NCBI GenBank assembly: GCA_965231925.1
Contig: OZ246894.1
Coordinates: forward strand, 434,001 to 498,000
Length of the DNA stretch: 64,000 nucleotides
Origin: Poriferisodalis sp965231925
GTDB lineage: Bacteria > Actinomycetota > Acidimicrobiia > Acidimicrobiales > Poriferisodalaceae
Reading direction: 5' to 3'
Shown in pieces: positions 61,601 to 64,000 of this stretch. How positions within the stretch are numbered: the stretch's first letter is position 1; every line of letters begins with the position of its first letter. Below the pieces are notes generated by a model. That model made no database searches. It had not been told where the DNA came from and worked only from the letters and a program-made list of their open reading frames with translations. The position numbers were made by a program, and so were the translations under genes.

Positions 61601-61978
61601 CTACACGCGGACGGTCTCGATGTCAGCCGACAGGCGTGACAGATCGCCAGGGTCGCTGGTGAGCACCGGCTGGCCCAAGCGCAGGGCGCAGACGGCCACG
61701 TGCGCGTCGACGGTGTCAGTGGTCTGCGTCGACGCCAGCAGCACGCCGACCAAGCGCGCGTCGCTCGCATCCAGCGGAACGATGTCAATCTCGGGCCGGC
61801 GAAGCAGTGCTGCGAGTCGTGCTTGACGGCGTGGGTTGCGCCACGCTTGGGCGACACAGCCCGCTGGCACTGTCAGCGTCGCGCCGATAGCTCGGGCTTC
61901 CGCGACGAGCGCGACCACGCTGCGGGTTGCGCGTTCCCACGCGATGAGTCCCCCGGTGTCGATGACAGCGCTCTTCAC
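61601..61978 (-). CDS. VapC-type PIN-domain toxin
   Basis: 125 residues. 'MKSAVIDTGGLIAWERATRS' carries the first Asp, 'LTVPAGCVAQAWRNPRRQAR' the second helix, 'TTDTVDAHVAVCALRLGQ' and 'LTSDPGDLSRLSADI' the other acidic residues. The ATG overlaps the antitoxin stop (ATGA at 61975-61978). Same subfamily as 51309-51689. Confidence 0.88.
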   Translation of the reverse strand: MKSAVIDTGGLIAWERATRSVVALVAEARAIGATLTVPAGCVAQAWRNPRRQARLAALLRRPEIDIVPLDASDARLVGVLLASTQTTDTVDAHVAVCALRLGQPVLTSDPGDLSRLSADIETVRV

Positions 61979-62235
61979 GCAGCAGCGTCGCCCGACAGCA
62001 CACGCCTGGCGGCAGCGCGTTCATCGGGTGTGAGTGGTCCGCCGGTCTCGTCGAGCATGGTGGCCAGCAGCACGTCGAAGTCAGCGTCGGCTGCAAGCTG
62101 GCATCGCACGGAGTGTTCGACATAGGCCGACACGCTCGACGCGCCACCTTGGGCGACCAGCGTCTTCACCTGGTCGGCGATGTCGGAGTCGACGGTGACC
62201 GTCAACCGGCTCTTCGGGCCGCTCATACTGATCAT
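61975..62235 (-). CDS. VapB-type antitoxin
   Basis: 86 residues, ATG 62235 (a second ATG 9 bases on). 'KSRLTVTVDSDIADQVKTLV' and 'GGASSVSAYVEHSVRCQLAA' fit an RHH-like DNA-binding part; 'LLATMLDETGGPLTPDERAA' is the toxin-binding tail. A decayed copy of the tail is at 62985-63090. Repeat A lies 54 bases upstream and could act as a terminator or regulatory leader. Confidence 0.83.
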   Translation of the reverse strand: MISMSGPKSRLTVTVDSDIADQVKTLVAQGGASSVSAYVEHSVRCQLAADADFDVLLATMLDETGGPLTPDERAAARRVLSGDAAA

Positions 62236-62288
62236 CTTACTCTTCCGCCGCTCGACACCCCAGCGACGTGATGTCCGCCGACATTGGC

Positions 62289-62372
62289 CGCCAAACGAAT
62301 AACGGGACCCCTCGTGGGGGTCCCAGCAGGACCTCGAAAGAGGTCCCTCGCAAAGTGGGAACCGCTGGAACG
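62289..62372 (-). repeat. Repeat A, copy 2: double hairpin
   Basis: Two hairpins in a row: GGGACCCC/GGGGTCCC (62304-62324) and GGACCTC/GAGGTCC (62329-62346). On the minus strand the first is followed by GTTATTCG, a weak T-run. The block is homologous to 48857-48943 over about 80 bases. Confidence 0.6.
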
Positions 62373-62423
62373 GGTCCGCCCCAGTAGGCGGGCTGATGCA
62401 TTCGGTACCGGCGTTATGGTCAC

Positions 62424-62879
62424 TTGATCGCGCTACGTGCGACTGCCTCGATGGTGACGCCGGCCACGCCGCAGCAGGTGTTGGAACTCGTCTTGGACTT
62501 GGGGCGGTACCGGCAAGTCGACTCGAAGATCGTCGCCGTGAGAGCTGTGGTTGGACCGGATGAGAACGGACGCGGCTGGGTGCGCTTGTGGACGCGGCTG
62601 AAGTGGACCCCGCCCGTTCCCGACCTGCAACTCTTCGAGTTGGAGCGCTGGAGCCGGCTCAGGTTTACAGGCGCCCCCGGTCAGCTAGCGCGGCTCGCCC
62701 TCAGGTTCACGGGCACCGTCGAGTGCGAGCCGGCCTTAGACGGCACGCTCGTGACCCACTCCTACGATCTGGCCTTCCGCGGCCCGTTCCGCTTGCTCGA
62801 GTTCCCGCATCGGCGATGGCTCCAGCGCGATCTCGACGAGGAAATGGCGCGGCTCGCAGACCTTCTGGAATCCGCCTGA
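62424..62879 (+). CDS. SRPBCC-family protein
   Basis: 151 residues from TTG 62424, or 142 from ATG 62451 ('MVTPATPQQVLELVLDLGRY'). Helix-grip fold: 'RLWTRLKWTPPVPDLQLFEL', 'RFTGTVECEPALDGTLVTHS', 'YDLAFRGPFRLLEFPHRRWL' and the last helix 'DLDEEMARLADLLESA'. A different subfamily from the SRPBCC gene at 50.5 kb. Probable small-ligand binding; no partner gene nearby. Confidence 0.78.
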   Translation: MIALRATASMVTPATPQQVLELVLDLGRYRQVDSKIVAVRAVVGPDENGRGWVRLWTRLKWTPPVPDLQLFELERWSRLRFTGAPGQLARLALRFTGTVECEPALDGTLVTHSYDLAFRGPFRLLEFPHRRWLQRDLDEEMARLADLLESA

Positions 62880-62924
62880 TCGGTCAGAGCGCATCGCATC
62901 GCTGGTCGGCGGTTGATGCTTGGA

Positions 62925-63095
62925 ATCGACGAGATCAACGCCGACGGAGATACCAAAGAGGGCACCCAGTTGACGTTCCGCGCTCGTCGGCCGTGAGGGG
63001 CCCGCCAGTCTCGTCGAGCATCGTGGCCAGCAGCACATCGAAATCAGCGTCGGCCGTGAGCACCAACCGACATGCCGATTGCTGGTCGGTGGATA
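62925..63095. pseudogene. Composite remnant: SRPBCC piece fused to VapB tail
   Basis: 62930-62985 (plus) matches 50608-50665 of the SRPBCC gene around 'gagggcacccagttgacgtt'. It is joined directly to 62985-63090 (minus), matching the VapB tail at 62030-62100 around 'ctcgtcgagcat' and 'ggccagcagcac'. Two unrelated gene pieces glued together, so not a gene. Confidence 0.8.
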
Positions 63096-63105
63096 GCTTG
63101 CGCTG

Positions 63106-63468
63106 ATGAGTGCAGCACCCAGCCTCGACGGACGCACTTTCGTCGGCGTCGCGAACGATCCTGGGGGCGATGTAGGCGCAGAGACGCGGTTCGAGTACCA
63201 CGAGGAATCCGACGGGGTCGTGTGGGCCCGCTACGAGGGCGGCACCGTGCGGCTCGGTCATCTCGTCGGACGACGCGACGGCGACGACCTGGATTTTCGG
63301 TACTCGCACGTGACGACGAGCGGAACGACAGCCAACGGGCACTGCCGGAGCCGCATTGTCGTGTCAGACGGCGGGCCGTTGGAGCTTCACGAGGAATGGG
63401 AGTGGGAGAGCCAGCCCGGCACAGGCACCAGCCTCGTCCGCGAGGTCGTTGCTCCGGACGGCCTGTGA
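63106..63468 (+). CDS. Small conserved beta-rich protein
   Basis: 120 residues, ATG start. 'LDGRTFVGVANDPGGDVGAE', 'TRFEYHEESDGVVWARYEGG', 'TVRLGHLVGRRDGDDLDFRY' and 'LELHEEWEWESQPGTG' match a small family that databases often label 'n-acetylglutamate synthase' without proof. All-beta, cytoplasmic, function unknown. Confidence 0.75.
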   Translation: MSAAPSLDGRTFVGVANDPGGDVGAETRFEYHEESDGVVWARYEGGTVRLGHLVGRRDGDDLDFRYSHVTTSGTTANGHCRSRIVVSDGGPLELHEEWEWESQPGTGTSLVREVVAPDGL

Positions 63469-63576
63469 TTCGGGTGAATCAGGCGCGGTGATGAGCCGAT
63501 CGCCCTCATGCATGTGCATTTCCCACGGGACACCGGAGGCCGAAATCTCGGCGTCGAAGAATCGAAGGCGCGCCAT
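63364..63576 (-). CDS. Small ORF coupled to citrate synthase gene
   Basis: 70 codons from ATG 63576, which overlaps the citrate synthase stop (TGATG). 'MARLRFFDAEISASGVPWEM' and 'HMHEGDRLITAPDSPESQ' look protein-like, but the 3' half lies antisense to the gene at 63106-63468 and looks random. Probably the 5' end of a truncated gene that once followed citrate synthase. Confidence 0.35.
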   Translation of the reverse strand: MARLRFFDAEISASGVPWEMHMHEGDRLITAPDSPESQAVRSNDLADEAGACAGLALPLPFLVKLQRPAV

Positions 63577-64000
63577 CAGGCGGCGATGTAGCGAGCGCTT
63601 GGTCGGATGATCTTGTTGTTGGCGGCCTGCTCGAGAATGTGAGCGCCCCAACCGACGACCCGGCTCGTCGTGAACGTCGAGGTGAACGCTTCCTGGGGCA
63701 GTCCGGCCAGGTGCAGCACCACCGCGGCGTAGTACTCCACGTTGGTGACGATGACAGCGTCGGGTTTGCGGCCGGCCAGGAATGCCAGCAATTCTGCTTC
63801 GATCGCAACCGCACGCTCCACGAGTTCGCCGCCGAAATCGAGTGCTACGTGCTTCAGCGTTTCCGAGCGCGGGTCTGCCGCCTGGTACACGGCATGCCCG
63901 AACCCCATGACCTTGCGGCCGGCGTCGAACTCGGCCGCTGCCCATGCGCGAGCCGCTGCCGGGTCGCCGATTGCGTCGAGCATGTCGAGCACCCGGCTCG
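63576..64000 (-). CDS. Citrate/2-methylcitrate synthase family, C-terminal part
   Basis: The last about 140 residues; the start lies beyond the right edge. 'RKVMGFGHAVYQAADPRSET' contains the active-site His, 'VTNVEYYAAVVLHLAGLPQE' the acid position (Glu instead of Asp, as in a common actinobacterial subgroup), and 'FTSTFTTSRVVGWGAHILEQ' the substrate-binding Arg. Condenses acetyl- or propionyl-CoA with oxaloacetate; which one cannot be told from this part. Confidence 0.9.
   Translation of the reverse strand, partial: SRVLDMLDAIGDPAAARAWAAAEFDAGRKVMGFGHAVYQAADPRSETLKHVALDFGGELVERAVAIEAELLAFLAGRKPDAVIVTNVEYYAAVVLHLAGLPQEAFTSTFTTSRVVGWGAHILEQAANNKIIRPSARYIAA

Overview
The window is high-GC DNA with actinobacterial traits: GTG and TTG starts, many stop/start overlaps of the ATGA type, lipoproteins with clear lipoboxes, and a Rhodococcus-type amidase. 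The three large RCC1-repeat lipoproteins suggest the class Acidimicrobiia. That placement is an inference; no rRNA or other marker gene is present.

Layout. (1) 1-7.8 kb, ordinary metabolism: UrtB/LivH-type permease (cut by the left edge), its substrate-binding lipoprotein, a GAF histidine kinase with its LuxR-type response regulator, an amidase, and a divergent DUF4143-type ATPase. This looks like uptake and hydrolysis of short amides or urea-like compounds. (2) 7.8-13.4 kb: ImmA/IrrE remnant, RCC1 lipoprotein, broken mannitol-dehydrogenase-like gene, metallophosphoesterase, AAA ATPase. (3) 13.5-24.6 kb, accessory region: VapBC, a MutL/MORC-like GHKL ATPase, HicAB plus a second HicB, a possible structured RNA, an OLD-type TOPRIM nuclease next to an Abi-like HEPN protein, an IS5-family element, an ASCH protein with decayed copies, and a tyrosine recombinase. 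(4) 24.9-47.1 kb, defence island: an Eco57I-like methyltransferase followed 5 bp later by a PLD-SNF2 helicase; a GIY-YIG protein; a short Argonaute with SIR2-APAZ partner (SPARSA type); a RecD/PIF1-like helicase with a C-terminal nuclease-like domain; and a TIR protein. The methyltransferase is split by IS30 and IS1380 elements, the helicase by a second IS30 copy and an IS1634 element. All four insertions keep their target-site duplications, and removing them on paper restores open frames of 1063 and 1255 residues. SPARSA and the PLD-SNF2 helicase remain intact. (5) 47-54 kb, a mosaic of small modules and debris: phosphotransferase pseudogene, 259-bp MITE-like element, PIN/HTH and VapBC toxin-antitoxin pairs, a broken DUF6338 gene, an SRPBCC gene with truncated copies, and a Panacea-GNAT pair. 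(6) 54-61.2 kb: two giant RCC1 lipoproteins, one carrying five near-identical 111-bp tandem repeats. (7) 61.3-64 kb: RCC1 stub, VapBC, SRPBCC protein, composite debris, a small conserved protein, and a citrate-synthase-family gene cut by the right edge.

The most unusual points are the double disruption of two restriction-like genes around an intact SPARSA system, the OLD plus HEPN neighbours, the isolated GHKL ATPase between toxin-antitoxin pairs, the compact multi-stem RNA candidate at 18183-18270, and the RCC1 lipoproteins with a recently expanded repeat.
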